From Sphingobium sp. (GTDB lineage: Bacteria > Pseudomonadota > Alphaproteobacteria > Sphingomonadales > Sphingomonadaceae), in NCBI GenBank assembly GCA_003248935.1, contig QFQF01000005.1, positions 1 to 64,000 of the forward strand: 64,000 bases of DNA, read 5' to 3'. Every line of letters begins with the position of its first letter. Within the stretch, counting starts at the first letter, position 1. Below the pieces are notes generated by a model. That model did no database searches and was not told where the DNA came from. It was given only the letters and a program-made list of their open reading frames with translations. The translations under genes were made by a program, and so were the position numbers. This document shows, in pieces, positions 8,482-16,381 of the stretch.

Positions 8482-9318
8482 ATGAAATTCCATCTCATTC
8501 CTTCGGCGGCTGCCCTCGCCCTGATCCTGGGTGCGGCTCCGGCATCGGCGCAACTGCTCGGCGGTGGTGGACTTGGCGGCGGCTTGGGCGGCACATTGGG
8601 CGGTGGCCTTGGCGGTACGCTGGGCAGCGCGGCCGGATCGCTGTCCGGCAACGGCACCTTCGGCATCGATCGCGCCATCGACACGCAGACCGGCCACGTC
8701 TCGACCGGCGCGCACGGTTCCGGCAGCGGTTCGGGCTCGGCCAAGGCCGGCAAACGGTCGGCGGAAGGATCGGCCGGCGGCTCGGGCGGGATCAACGCAA
8801 CGGCGAATGCGCTGGGCACCAACGATGTCGGCAACGCGCTGACCTCCGCCCGCGACACGGCCATCCAGTCGGTCGGCAACGCGCGTGATGGTACCGCCAG
8901 CGCCGTCGGTGCGACCCGCGACCGGGCGGCGTCGATTGCCGGTAACGCGGCCGGAACAGCCTCGGGTGCAATGAACGGGACAACCGGCTCGGCGACTGGT
9001 TCCGCGACGGGCCAGGGCTCTGCGGCCGGTACGCCTGGTCAGGGCGCCTTGTCCGGCGCCGCCAATGGCACGGGCAATTTCACCGTCTCACCCGGCATGG
9101 CCGTCAGCGATGCGAGCGGTCGCGCGGTAGGAACGGTGCAGTCCGTACACAGCCGCGCCGACGGCGCGATCGATACCGTGCTCGTGGAAAGCGGCAATCG
9201 CGTGGCGGCCCTGCCAGCATCGAACTTCTCGGTTTCCGGCGATGTGCTGACATCGGCCATAGGCAAGGGAGAAATCCGCAAGGAAGCCGCCAAGCAATCG
9301 GACGACAGCGCGTCCTGA
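8482..9318 (+). CDS. Exported Gly/Ala/Ser-rich protein with PRC-barrel-like C-terminus
   Basis: 278 residues from an ATG preceded by GAGGAGAAG. Residues 1-24 are a signal peptide ending ASA-Q. A glycine-rich stretch with GGGLGGT-type repeats follows (about 25-60), then a long low-complexity region of Gly, Ala, Ser and Thr (60-200). The last 75 residues regain complexity: VSPGMAVSDASGRAVGTVQSV, then DTVLVESGNRVAALPASNF. These match the strand pattern of PRC-barrel domains (G..V.D..G..VG.V). Function unknown; a periplasmic or surface structural role is a guess. It lies 120 bp after the protease on the same strand and ends at a terminator. Confidence 0.8.
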   Translation: MKFHLIPSAAALALILGAAPASAQLLGGGGLGGGLGGTLGGGLGGTLGSAAGSLSGNGTFGIDRAIDTQTGHVSTGAHGSGSGSGSAKAGKRSAEGSAGGSGGINATANALGTNDVGNALTSARDTAIQSVGNARDGTASAVGATRDRAASIAGNAAGTASGAMNGTTGSATGSATGQGSAAGTPGQGALSGAANGTGNFTVSPGMAVSDASGRAVGTVQSVHSRADGAIDTVLVESGNRVAALPASNFSVSGDVLTSAIGKGEIRKEAAKQSDDSAS

Positions 9319-9340
9319 CCCCGCGCGCCAGGCGTTCAGT

Positions 9341-9371
9341 GGGCCCGTCGGAGCGATCCGGCGGGCCTTTT
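9341..9371 (+). terminator. Rho-independent terminator
   Basis: GGCCCGTCGG, a 6-nt AGCGAT loop, and CCGGCGGGCC (one G-T pair) are followed by TTTT. It lies 22 bp after the stop of the Gly/Ala-rich exported protein. Confidence 0.75.
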
Positions 9372-9493
9372 CACGTCGCCCTTGCCTGTGGTCACACTGC
9401 GCAAGCGGCCCTTGGCCGTTCACAACCAATTCAAGCACGACGCGTTATCACCAATCGTTCACACCGGTCTGCCAGAACAGAAAGGACAGGACC

Positions 9494-10141
9494 ATGGTTT
9501 CGGCATCATCCCCCTTCCGCGTGCGGCGACCGTACGCACTCCTTGCGGCCGGTATCGCCGGTCTGATGATGCTCGGCGGCTGCGCCACGGACGGCTACGG
9601 CTATGGCGGCGTCGATGTCGGCTATGGCAGTGGCTACGGTTATGGCGCGCCCTATTCTGGCGGATATCCCTACGGATACGGACCCTATGGATATGGCGGC
9701 TGGTACGACGGCTGGTATTATCCCGGCGGCGGATATTATGTGTATGACCGCGACGGCCGCCGTCAGCGCTGGAATGATCGCCAGCGCGGCTATTGGGAAG
9801 CACGCAGGCGCGAACATCGCGGCGACGGCCCGCGCTGGAACGGCGGGCGGCCCGACGGGAACCCCGGCGATGGCCGCTGGAACGGCAGGCCCCGCTCAGA
9901 CGGCGAGGAACGCAACTGGAACAACCGCCCGCCCCGCACGCCCGATGGCGACGGGCGCGGCTGGAACGGGCGCTGGCAGCGCAACGGCGGCGCCCCCAAC
10001 AATGCCGTGACGCCGCAGGCAGCTCCCCCGCAGGCCGCGCCACGCCCGTCGGCGCCGTCCGCGACCCCGCAGCAACGCTGGCAACGTAGCGGCCAGTCCG
10101 ATTCGCCTGCGCCGCGTCGCGGCGAACGCGGGCGGCGCTGA
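9494..10141 (+). CDS. Tyr/Gly-rich lipoprotein with Arg-Trp-Asn-rich tail
   Basis: 215 residues; AGGACAGGACC precedes the ATG. A positively charged start and hydrophobic stretch end in a lipobox (MMLGGC, Cys about 33), so the protein is probably lipid-anchored. Residues 35-80 are almost only Gly, Tyr, Ser and Pro (GYGYGG, GYPYGYGPYG). After a short YYVYDRDGRRQRW segment, the tail repeats RWN/WNGR/WNNR motifs among Gly, Asp and Pro, ending in an Ala/Pro/Gln stretch and a basic terminus. No family recognised. The composition suggests an extended, self-associating or wall-binding protein, but that is inference. Confidence 0.8.
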   Translation: MVSASSPFRVRRPYALLAAGIAGLMMLGGCATDGYGYGGVDVGYGSGYGYGAPYSGGYPYGYGPYGYGGWYDGWYYPGGGYYVYDRDGRRQRWNDRQRGYWEARRREHRGDGPRWNGGRPDGNPGDGRWNGRPRSDGEERNWNNRPPRTPDGDGRGWNGRWQRNGGAPNNAVTPQAAPPQAAPRPSAPSATPQQRWQRSGQSDSPAPRRGERGRR

Positions 10142-10147
10142 GACCCC

Positions 10148-10816
10148 ATGGCAGTACGGAACGGACATGGAATCGTCGCGGCGGGGGCTCTGCTGCTGAT
10201 CCTTTCAGCCTGCAACTCCTCCCAACGATCGACGCTGGAGCAGGCAGCGGACGGCGCATCCGAGCCGCTGGTCGAACAAAGCGTGAAGGCGGAGGCGCAA
10301 AACATCATGGCGCCGCTCAATCCCCCGGCGCCCGGCACACCCGGCGGCTTGCCCGACGAACCGGCCCCACCGGCCGAGGGCACGATCGACCCGGAAAGCG
10401 CGCAGGGTGCCGCGCAACTCGTCCAGGGCTATTACGGCCTGCTGGAAGAAAAACGCTTCGCCGACGCACAGGACCTGTGGAACGAGGAAAGCCCGAACGG
10501 CAAGGAAGACCCCGCGCTCTTCACCGCGCGCTTCCGCGGCTTCAGTGAAATCCATGCCAATATCGGCACGCCCGACGATCCGGAGGGCGCAGCCGGTTCG
10601 GTCTATGTCACGGTTCCCGTGCAGGTCTATGCCCGCGTCACTGCGACCGGGAAACCCTATTACGCGCTGCGCGCCGTCAGCCTGCGCCGGGTGAACGACG
10701 TGGACGGCGCGACGCAGGAACAACGCCGCTGGCATATCGAGGATATCGGCCCGTTCCCGCCACCCGCCGCACCGGCTGCCGACGCGGCCGCGACCCCCGG
10801 TCGCAGCACGCATTAA
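10148..10816 (+). CDS. Putative lipoprotein of unknown function
   Basis: 222 residues, beginning 6 bp after the previous stop, so probably cotranscribed with the Tyr/Gly-rich lipoprotein. A hydrophobic segment ends in LILSAC (Cys22), a good lipobox. A Pro-rich spacer (PAPGTPGGLPDEPAPP) is followed by a folded region from about residue 80 (AAQLVQGYYGLLEEKRFADA...). That region, with its YY..L....A..LW pattern and later strands, could be an NTF2-like fold; this is a guess from the pattern only. The tail is Ala/Pro-rich. Confidence 0.75.
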   Translation: MAVRNGHGIVAAGALLLILSACNSSQRSTLEQAADGASEPLVEQSVKAEAQNIMAPLNPPAPGTPGGLPDEPAPPAEGTIDPESAQGAAQLVQGYYGLLEEKRFADAQDLWNEESPNGKEDPALFTARFRGFSEIHANIGTPDDPEGAAGSVYVTVPVQVYARVTATGKPYYALRAVSLRRVNDVDGATQEQRRWHIEDIGPFPPPAAPAADAAATPGRSTH

Positions 10817-10900
10817 CCCGGCGCTCATCGATCCGGGTCGACACTAGTCGAGCCGCGCTTTGCGCGGGGCGGGCTTTGGGCCTATAGTGCAGGAATATCT

Positions 10901-12289
10901 ATGCCAGGACCGAATCCGACGATGAAATCCACTTTCCTGCGCAGCGCCGTGGCGCTCGGCGCGCTTGCCCTTGTTCCCGCCACCACCGCCGCGCTCGCCG
11001 AGGCGGAGGGCAGCAGCTACAAGGCGCTCGACGAATTCATGGACGTGTTCCAGAAGGTTCGTTCCGACTATGTCGAGAAGGTCGACGACGAAAAGCTGAT
11101 CAAGGGCGCGATCGACGGCATGCTCGCCAGTCTCGACCCGCATTCGAGTTTCCTTGACGCGCGCGACTTCGCCAATCTGCGCACGCAGACGGAGGGCAGC
11201 TACGGCGGCCTCGGCCTCTCCGTCACGATGGAGGACGGCGCGGTCAAGGTGATCGCGCCAACCGAGGACACCCCGGCATGGCGCGCGGGCATCAAGGCCG
11301 GCGACTATATCACGCACCTCGACGGCGAACTGATCTACGGCGGCACGCTGGACGATGCGGTCGACAAGATGCGCGGCGCGCCCGGCACCACGATCAAGCT
11401 GACGGTCGTCCGCCCCGGCCGCGACAAGCCGATCGACCTGACCCTGACCCGCGAGATCATCGAACTGAAGCCGGTGAAGTGGGAGGTGAAGAACGGGATC
11501 GGCGTCATCAACATCGTCAGCTTCTCCGCCAACACCGGCGCCGACGTCCGTTCGGCCATCCGCAGCATCGACAAGTCGCTCGGCCACAAGCCGACCGGCT
11601 ACGTCCTCGACCTGCGCTCCAACCCCGGCGGCCTGCTGGACGAGGCGGTGTCGGTCAGCGACACGTTCCTCGACCGGGGCGAGATCGTCTCGCAGCGCGG
11701 CCGCAACAAGGGCGATGTCGAGCGCTATTACGCCAAGCCCGGCGACGACGCGAAGGGCCTGCCGGTCATCGTGCTGGTCGACAGCGGTTCTGCCTCGGCT
11801 TCGGAGATCGTCGCGGGTGCCCTCCAGGACCAGCATCGCGCGCTGGTGATGGGTGAACGCAGCTTCGGCAAGGGCAGCGTCCAGACGCTGCTGCCGCTCA
11901 GCAACACGACCGCGCTGCGCCTGACCACGGCGCGTTACTACACACCGTCCAACCGTTCCGTGCAGGAAGGCGGCATCGAACCCGACATCCTGGTTCCGCA
12001 GCTTTCCGATCCCGACTACAAGAGCAAGCCCCGCTTCCGCGAGAGCGACCTGCGACGCCATCTGATCAACGAGGCGAAGGTCGACAACAAGACGCTGGAA
12101 GAGGATACGAAGGACGATCCGCGCTTCGCCATGTCCGCCGAGGATCTGAAGAAGAAGGGCATCGAGGACTTCCAGCTTTATTATGCGTTGCAGACGATCG
12201 GCCGCCTCGCCGCCAAGCCGGGTGCCATTGTCGCACGGGCGGACCCGCCACCCGCGCCGATCGCGACGAAGAAGGCTGTCGGTAAGTAA
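10901..12289 (+). CDS. ctpA: S41-family C-terminal processing protease (CtpA/Prc type)
   Basis: 462 residues from ATG 10901, which has AGGA six bases upstream; ATG 10922 is an alternative closer to the signal peptide (FLRSAVALGALALVPATTAALA). The periplasmic protease degrades proteins from the C-terminus and tunes cell-wall hydrolases in related bacteria. Order: signal peptide, helical region with DPHSSFLD, PDZ domain (about 105-180, GGLGLSV...WRAGIKAGDYI), then the S41 domain with the catalytic serine in SGSASASE (about residues 297-301) and general-base lysine in FGKGSVQ (about Lys324). It heads a run with dsbB and coq7. Confidence 0.95.
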   Translation: MPGPNPTMKSTFLRSAVALGALALVPATTAALAEAEGSSYKALDEFMDVFQKVRSDYVEKVDDEKLIKGAIDGMLASLDPHSSFLDARDFANLRTQTEGSYGGLGLSVTMEDGAVKVIAPTEDTPAWRAGIKAGDYITHLDGELIYGGTLDDAVDKMRGAPGTTIKLTVVRPGRDKPIDLTLTREIIELKPVKWEVKNGIGVINIVSFSANTGADVRSAIRSIDKSLGHKPTGYVLDLRSNPGGLLDEAVSVSDTFLDRGEIVSQRGRNKGDVERYYAKPGDDAKGLPVIVLVDSGSASASEIVAGALQDQHRALVMGERSFGKGSVQTLLPLSNTTALRLTTARYYTPSNRSVQEGGIEPDILVPQLSDPDYKSKPRFRESDLRRHLINEAKVDNKTLEEDTKDDPRFAMSAEDLKKKGIEDFQLYYALQTIGRLAAKPGAIVARADPPPAPIATKKAVGK

Positions 12290-12321
12290 ATGCGCCTGAC
12301 CCCCGGAAAGGCGGCAGGGCA

Positions 12322-12798
12322 ATGACCCCGCTGTCCAGCGCGCGCCTGGTCGCGGTGATGGCCCCGACGCTGTTGCTCGGCGGCGCCCTCGTCTCCCAAT
12401 ATGTGTTCGGCCTGCACCCGTGCGAGATGTGCATGTGGCAGCGCTGGCCGCATCTGGCCGCCATTCTGCTGGCGCTGGCGGCCATCGCGCTGCGTGGCGC
12501 ACCGTCGGCCAGCCGGACGTTCGTCGTGCTCGCCGCAATCGCCATCGCCATCAGCGGTGGCATCGGTTTCTTCCACGCGGGTGTCGAATATGGCTGGTGG
12601 CAGGGCCTGACCGCCTGCTCGACGACCCTGTCCGGCGGCAGCACGCAGGACGTGCTGGCAAACATCATGGCGGCGCCGCTCACCCGCTGCGACGTGGCGC
12701 CATGGTCGCTGTTCGGCATTTCCCTCGCAGGCTATAATGGCCTCTTGTCGCTGCTGGCTGTGATCGCCATTTTCGTGGCACTGCGCCGAAAGGGATGA
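12322..12798 (+). CDS. dsbB: Disulfide bond formation protein B (DsbB family)
   Basis: 158 residues with four transmembrane helices. DsbB reoxidises periplasmic DsbA and passes electrons to ubiquinone. The first redox pair is Cys34-Cys37 (HPCEMCMWQRWPH); the periplasmic loop carries the second pair, Cys99 and Cys123. It lies 32 bp after the CtpA gene and overlaps the ubiquinone-synthesis gene coq7 by 4 bp (ATGA), so quinone user and quinone maker are translationally coupled. Confidence 0.93.
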   Translation: MTPLSSARLVAVMAPTLLLGGALVSQYVFGLHPCEMCMWQRWPHLAAILLALAAIALRGAPSASRTFVVLAAIAIAISGGIGFFHAGVEYGWWQGLTACSTTLSGGSTQDVLANIMAAPLTRCDVAPWSLFGISLAGYNGLLSLLAVIAIFVALRRKG

Positions 12799-13346
12799 GC
12801 ATGCGCGACAGCCGAAACTTTCCGCGTCCGGGCCGCAAGCCCGACACCGCCATGATGGTGCGCGTCGATCAGGCGGGAGAGTTCGGGGCGACCCGCATCT
12901 ATGCCGGACAGCTCGCGGTGATGGGCGACCGCCACCCGATGGGCCGCGCGGTCGCCGGCATGGCGGAGCAGGAGGAGCGCCATCGCATCCGCTTCGACGC
13001 GATGATCGCGGAGCGTGGGGTGCGCCCGACCCTGCTCCAGCCGTTCTGGGATGTCGCGGGCTTCGCGCTGGGCGCCGTGACGGCCGCCATCGGACCGGAG
13101 GCGGCGATGGCCTGTACGGCCGCGATCGAGACGGAGATCGAGAAACATTATGCCGAGCAGCTCGATGCGCTCGGCGAGAGCGATCCGGAACTCTCCGGTG
13201 TGATCGCGGATTTCAGGGAGGAGGAGATCGAGCATCGCGATACCGCCTTCCGGTCCGGGGCGGAATCGGCGCCCGCCTATCCCATATTGTCCGGCGCGAT
13301 CCGCCTCGGCTGCCGCGCCGCCATCGCACTGTCGAAACGTATTTGA
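12795..13346 (+). CDS. coq7: Demethoxyubiquinone hydroxylase (Coq7 family)
   Basis: 183 residues. This di-iron monooxygenase carries out the C6 hydroxylation of demethoxyubiquinone in ubiquinone synthesis at the membrane. The carboxylate/histidine motifs are visible in two repeats: DQAGEFGATRIYAGQ and EQEERHRIRF, then ETEIEKHY and EEEIEHRDTA, the Glu/ExxH pattern of the family. It overlaps dsbB by 4 bp. ATG at 12801 is an alternative start. Confidence 0.95.
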   Translation: MSMRDSRNFPRPGRKPDTAMMVRVDQAGEFGATRIYAGQLAVMGDRHPMGRAVAGMAEQEERHRIRFDAMIAERGVRPTLLQPFWDVAGFALGAVTAAIGPEAAMACTAAIETEIEKHYAEQLDALGESDPELSGVIADFREEEIEHRDTAFRSGAESAPAYPILSGAIRLGCRAAIALSKRI

Positions 13347-13358
13347 GGGGGATTTCCC

Positions 13359-13928
13359 ATGTCCATCCGGTTCATCCTGCCCGTCATCGCCCTGATCACC
13401 TCTGTGCCTGCTCTGGCTCAGGAACAGGCGGCCGACGGCCCCGTCGATCCGGGCACGGAGAAGGTCAGCCAGGTCATCGTCTATGGTGACGAGCCTTGCC
13501 CGGCCAGCAGCAGCGGCGAAATCGTGGTGTGCGCGCGCAAGGCGGAGTCGGAGCGGTATCGCATCCCGGAGGAATTGCGCGGCAATCCCAACGCGCCCGC
13601 GAATCAGGCCTGGGGCGAACGCGCACGATCGATCGAGTATGTCGGCCGCACCGGCACCGAAAGCTGCAGCCCCGTGGGTGGCGGCGGTGCCACCGGCTGC
13701 TTCGCGCAGATCGCCCGCATGGCCAAGGAGGAACGCAAGCAGGCCGGAAAGGGCGGATGGGCTGATCTCGTCGCGGCCGAGCGTGCAAAGCGCCTGTCGA
13801 AGATCGACGCCGATTCGGATGCGATCGAGGCACGCGTGAAGGCCGAGGAAGCCGCCGAGGCCCAGGCCGAGACGAAGGGCAACGCGGCCACGCCAGCCCC
13901 CGCCGATACCACCACGCCGCCGCAATGA
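13359..13928 (+). CDS. Exported four-cysteine protein (paralogue 1)
   Basis: 189 residues, start preceded by GAGGGGG. Signal peptide 1-20 ends ALA-Q. The mature core reads VIVYGDEPCP...GEIVVCARK.ESERYRIPEELR.NP, then WGERARSIEYVGRTG, SCSPVGGGGATGCFAQ. Four cysteines sit in the same places as in the next gene. A C-terminal extension rich in Lys, Ala and Glu (ADSDAIEARVKAEEAAEAQAE) is probably a helix, then Ala/Pro/Thr. No enzyme family recognised; the motif belongs to conserved hypothetical proteins that I associate with sphingomonads. It is 12 bp after coq7 and may be its operon neighbour. Confidence 0.8.
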   Translation: MSIRFILPVIALITSVPALAQEQAADGPVDPGTEKVSQVIVYGDEPCPASSSGEIVVCARKAESERYRIPEELRGNPNAPANQAWGERARSIEYVGRTGTESCSPVGGGGATGCFAQIARMAKEERKQAGKGGWADLVAAERAKRLSKIDADSDAIEARVKAEEAAEAQAETKGNAATPAPADTTTPPQ

Positions 13929-14090
13929 TGTCACGGCGCGACGGTTCACGCCGTTGGAGCCGTCCCTATATCACCGGCAAGGCGCGATGTAGCACATCCG
14001 TTTCCGGCCGGGACATATGCCGGCAATGTGCATGCGGAATGGGTATGCGCATACAGGGGCCGTTCACGCGTGGGGCGTAAGGAATTGACG

Positions 14091-14483
14091 ATGATGCGAT
14101 TGACCGCCGCCCTGATGATGACAGCCGCTCTCGGTGTGCTGTCGTCCGCGCCAGCGAAAGCCGACCCGCCCAAGCGGATCACCAATCTGGTGGTCTATGG
14201 CGACGATGCCTGCCCGCAGGGCGAGGACGGCGAAATCGTCGTGTGTGCGCGCAAACCCGAATCGGAGCGCTACCGCATCCCCAAGGCATTGCGGGAGAAG
14301 CCGGAGGTGGCCGGCGGCCCCGGCTGGGGGGCGCAGGTCGCGAATATCGAGGCAGCCTCCCGCCAGATGATCCCCAACAGCTGTTCGGTGATCGGTTCCT
14401 ATGGCCAGGGCGGCTGCGTAGCCGCGATGCTGCAGCAATGGTTCGCCGAAAAGCGGATGCGGGAATCGGCCGGCGTCCCCTAA
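14091..14483 (+). CDS. Exported four-cysteine protein (paralogue 2)
   Basis: 130 residues from ATG 14091, chosen because TAAGGA lies 7 bases upstream and a signal peptide (TAALMMTAALGVLSSAPAKA) follows. The core repeats the previous gene: NLVVYGDDACP, GEIVVCARKPESERYRIP, LRE.PE, WGAQVANIEAASR, SCSVIGSYGQGGC. It lacks the charged C-terminal extension and ends soon after the last cysteine. This is a tandem duplication with about 160 bp between copies, so the second copy probably has its own promoter. Function unknown. Confidence 0.8.
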   Translation: MMRLTAALMMTAALGVLSSAPAKADPPKRITNLVVYGDDACPQGEDGEIVVCARKPESERYRIPKALREKPEVAGGPGWGAQVANIEAASRQMIPNSCSVIGSYGQGGCVAAMLQQWFAEKRMRESAGVP

Positions 14484-14597
14484 CGCCGTCACGACACGTC
14501 TGGTCACATCCGGACCGGATCGCGTAATTTTATGTTGAACGGCGCGATCTTTCGTGAAACCTTGCACGGGTCAGGCAGCAAGGGGACGCGCCTTACC

Positions 14598-14954
14598 ATG
14601 GGGTCGACATATAATAACGCACGCAACCAAGGCGGACACATCGATTATGCGAAACGGATGAGCGGTCATACGGCTGCCGCTCTGGTCGTATTCGTCCTGC
14701 TTCAGATCATGATCATCGCCAAGACGGGCGGGTCGTTGCTTCTCCATCTCGGCATCGTCGTAGCCATCGGGCTGTTCGCGATGACGGCCCGCACGCTCGA
14801 ACATCGCTGGATTGCGCTGTCACAGGCGAGCCTGCCAGACGCGGGCCTTGCGACGCGGTTTCGCACCGATCTGCTCTACCTCTGGGGCGTCAGCCTGCTT
14901 TCGCCGCTGTTGTGGATTCCCGTCGCGATCGTGATGAACGCGCTGTTCGGCTGA
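14598..14954 (+). CDS. Small membrane protein of unknown function
   Basis: 118 residues from ATG 14598; an in-frame upstream start (14532) would add a Ser/Gly-rich stretch that does not look like a signal. After a polar N-terminus there are two hydrophobic helices in the first half (TAAALVVFVLLQIMIIA and LLLHLGIVVAIGLFAM), then TARTLEHRWIALSQA, and one more near the C-terminus (YLWGVSLLSPLLWIPVAIVM). No family recognised. It stands alone between the four-cysteine genes and the hemerythrin gene. Confidence 0.65.
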   Translation: MGSTYNNARNQGGHIDYAKRMSGHTAAALVVFVLLQIMIIAKTGGSLLLHLGIVVAIGLFAMTARTLEHRWIALSQASLPDAGLATRFRTDLLYLWGVSLLSPLLWIPVAIVMNALFG

Positions 14955-14971
14955 TCCGTCCGCCGGCTTAC

Positions 14972-14996
14972 GGACCCTTCCGCGACTTCTGCCGTT
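14972..14996 (+). promoter_or_regulatory. Possible EcfG-type general stress promoter
   Basis: GGACC, 16 nt, CGTT. The alphaproteobacterial general stress (EcfG/SigT) promoter is GGAAC-N16/17-CGTT, so there is one mismatch. It would start transcription about 30 bp before the hemerythrin-like gene. Weak evidence: one site, short motif. Confidence 0.25.
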
Positions 14997-15032
14997 TGTC
15001 TCTCTGGACGCCATATCCAGAGGAGAGACTGC

Positions 15033-15494
15033 ATGGCCGACGCCACGATATTCGACCGGTTGAAACGGGACCATGACCAGCACCGCCAGCTCCTGAAAAA
15101 GCTGACCGATGCAAAGGGGGAACCCGAACGGCGGGAGAAGCTGTTCGCGCAGTTTCGTGTCGAAGTGACCGCTCATGCCGCCGCCGAGGAGGAGAGCCTC
15201 TACGCAACGATGCTCGCCAATCCCGACCTGCGCGAGGACGCGCAGCACAGCGTATCGGAGCACAAGGAAATCGATGATTTCCTGGAGGATATAGCCAAGC
15301 ACCCCGTCGATTCAGCCAAATGGGAGGACATCTTCAAACAGATGAAGAAGCGCTACCTCCATCATATCGAAGAGGAGGAAGATGAGATGTTCCCCGGCGC
15401 GGCCGAGGAGCTGTCATCGAAGGAGGAAAAGCGGCTGGCGGCGGTGTTTGCCAGGCGCAAGCCCGCCGAACTGGAACGCGCCGAAAGCGAGTAA
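15033..15494 (+). CDS. Hemerythrin HHE domain protein
   Basis: 153 residues, strong GAGGAGA ribosome site. The HHE cation-binding fold is a four-helix bundle that can hold a di-iron centre. The histidine and acidic ligands are visible: KRDHDQH (His14/His17), VTAHAAAEEESLY (His about 50), VSEHKEIDDF (His about 77) and YLHHIEEEEDEMF. Such proteins are linked to oxygen or nitric oxide handling and stress. The last 30 residues are charged. It is not obviously in an operon. Confidence 0.9.
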   Translation: MADATIFDRLKRDHDQHRQLLKKLTDAKGEPERREKLFAQFRVEVTAHAAAEEESLYATMLANPDLREDAQHSVSEHKEIDDFLEDIAKHPVDSAKWEDIFKQMKKRYLHHIEEEEDEMFPGAAEELSSKEEKRLAAVFARRKPAELERAESE

Positions 15495-15520
15495 CGGCCG
15501 CGACCCTTTGACTCTGTCCT

Positions 15521-16270
15521 TCAGCTCTGCGCTTTCCAGCGCGCGGTAAGGGCGGAGGCAGCCTCGACGTCGTTGAGGAAGTCGACCTCCGCCCACGCCT
15601 TGCCCTCGATCGAGACCGTTCCGACCTTACCGGTCGGCGCGATCGAATCGATGATCTTCAGGTACCAGTTCTCCACACCGGCGGGCGTCCGCATGAACGC
15701 CTCCACCGTGTCGTGGAACAGCGCCGCGCCCTCGCCGCGAAAGGCCAGGAAACCGATCGATTCGGCGTTTGCCTGCTCGGCCGTCAATGTCTTGCCAATC
15801 GCCGCCAGCTTGCCACCGCCCAGCCGCGTCACCTTCATGTCGTCGCTGTCATAGTGTGGCTTCACGTCGATCGTGACGGTGATCGGCCACCCGGCGGCAT
15901 CCTCCTGCACCGTCTCGACGATCTCGCTCGACACCAACGTGTCGCCGTTCAGGATCAGGAAGTCGCCATCCATCGCCTCCCGCGCGATCCAGCAGGAGCC
16001 CAGATTGTCGGCGACCTTGTAGAAAGGATTGAAGCGCGGACGCAGCGTGAGCCCGGGACGCGCCAGCTTCTCCATCTCCCGCTCCACCATCTCCGTCATG
16101 AAGCCGGTGACGACATCGATCCGGGTGACGCCGCTGGCGAACAGCTTGTCGACCTGCCAGGCAAGCAGGCTGTGTCCCGAAAAATCGATCAGGCATTTGG
16201 GGCGTTCGGCGGTCAGCGGCAGCAGGCGCGAACCCTGCCCGGCGCTGAGGATGATGGCGCGGTCGATCAT
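15521..16270 (-). CDS. Nucleotidyltransferase, phosphocholine cytidylyltransferase-like (NTP_transferase fold)
   Basis: 249 residues. N-terminal signature AIILSAGQGSRLLPLTAERPKCL is the nucleotide-binding GxGxR...K loop of sugar-1-phosphate and LicC-type nucleotidyltransferases. LNGDTLVS is the metal-binding Asp segment; NLGSCWIAREAM, ESIGFLAFRGEG and AEVDFLNDVEAA match the LicC-like subfamily, in which CDP-choline is made from phosphocholine. Specificity cannot be fixed from sequence: phosphocholine, another polyol phosphate or a sugar phosphate remain possible. It is divergent from a flippase, with a second nucleotidyltransferase on the other side, suggesting surface-glycan decoration. Confidence 0.85.
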   Translation of the reverse strand: MIDRAIILSAGQGSRLLPLTAERPKCLIDFSGHSLLAWQVDKLFASGVTRIDVVTGFMTEMVEREMEKLARPGLTLRPRFNPFYKVADNLGSCWIAREAMDGDFLILNGDTLVSSEIVETVQEDAAGWPITVTIDVKPHYDSDDMKVTRLGGGKLAAIGKTLTAEQANAESIGFLAFRGEGAALFHDTVEAFMRTPAGVENWYLKIIDSIAPTGKVGTVSIEGKAWAEVDFLNDVEAASALTARWKAQS

Positions 16271-16381
16271 CCGCCCGCCCTATACCCGTCGCGCGGCAAA
16301 GGAAACGCCGAACAAGGAAAAGGGAGGGTATGGAAAAACCGGTTCCCGTTTATATGCACGATGCTCTAATGAGCGCCATCC

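Noticed and set aside
10844..12538. A 564-codon minus-strand open frame opposite ctpA
   Set aside because: Complement of the CtpA gene, which has all catalytic motifs; no domain seen in the antisense product.
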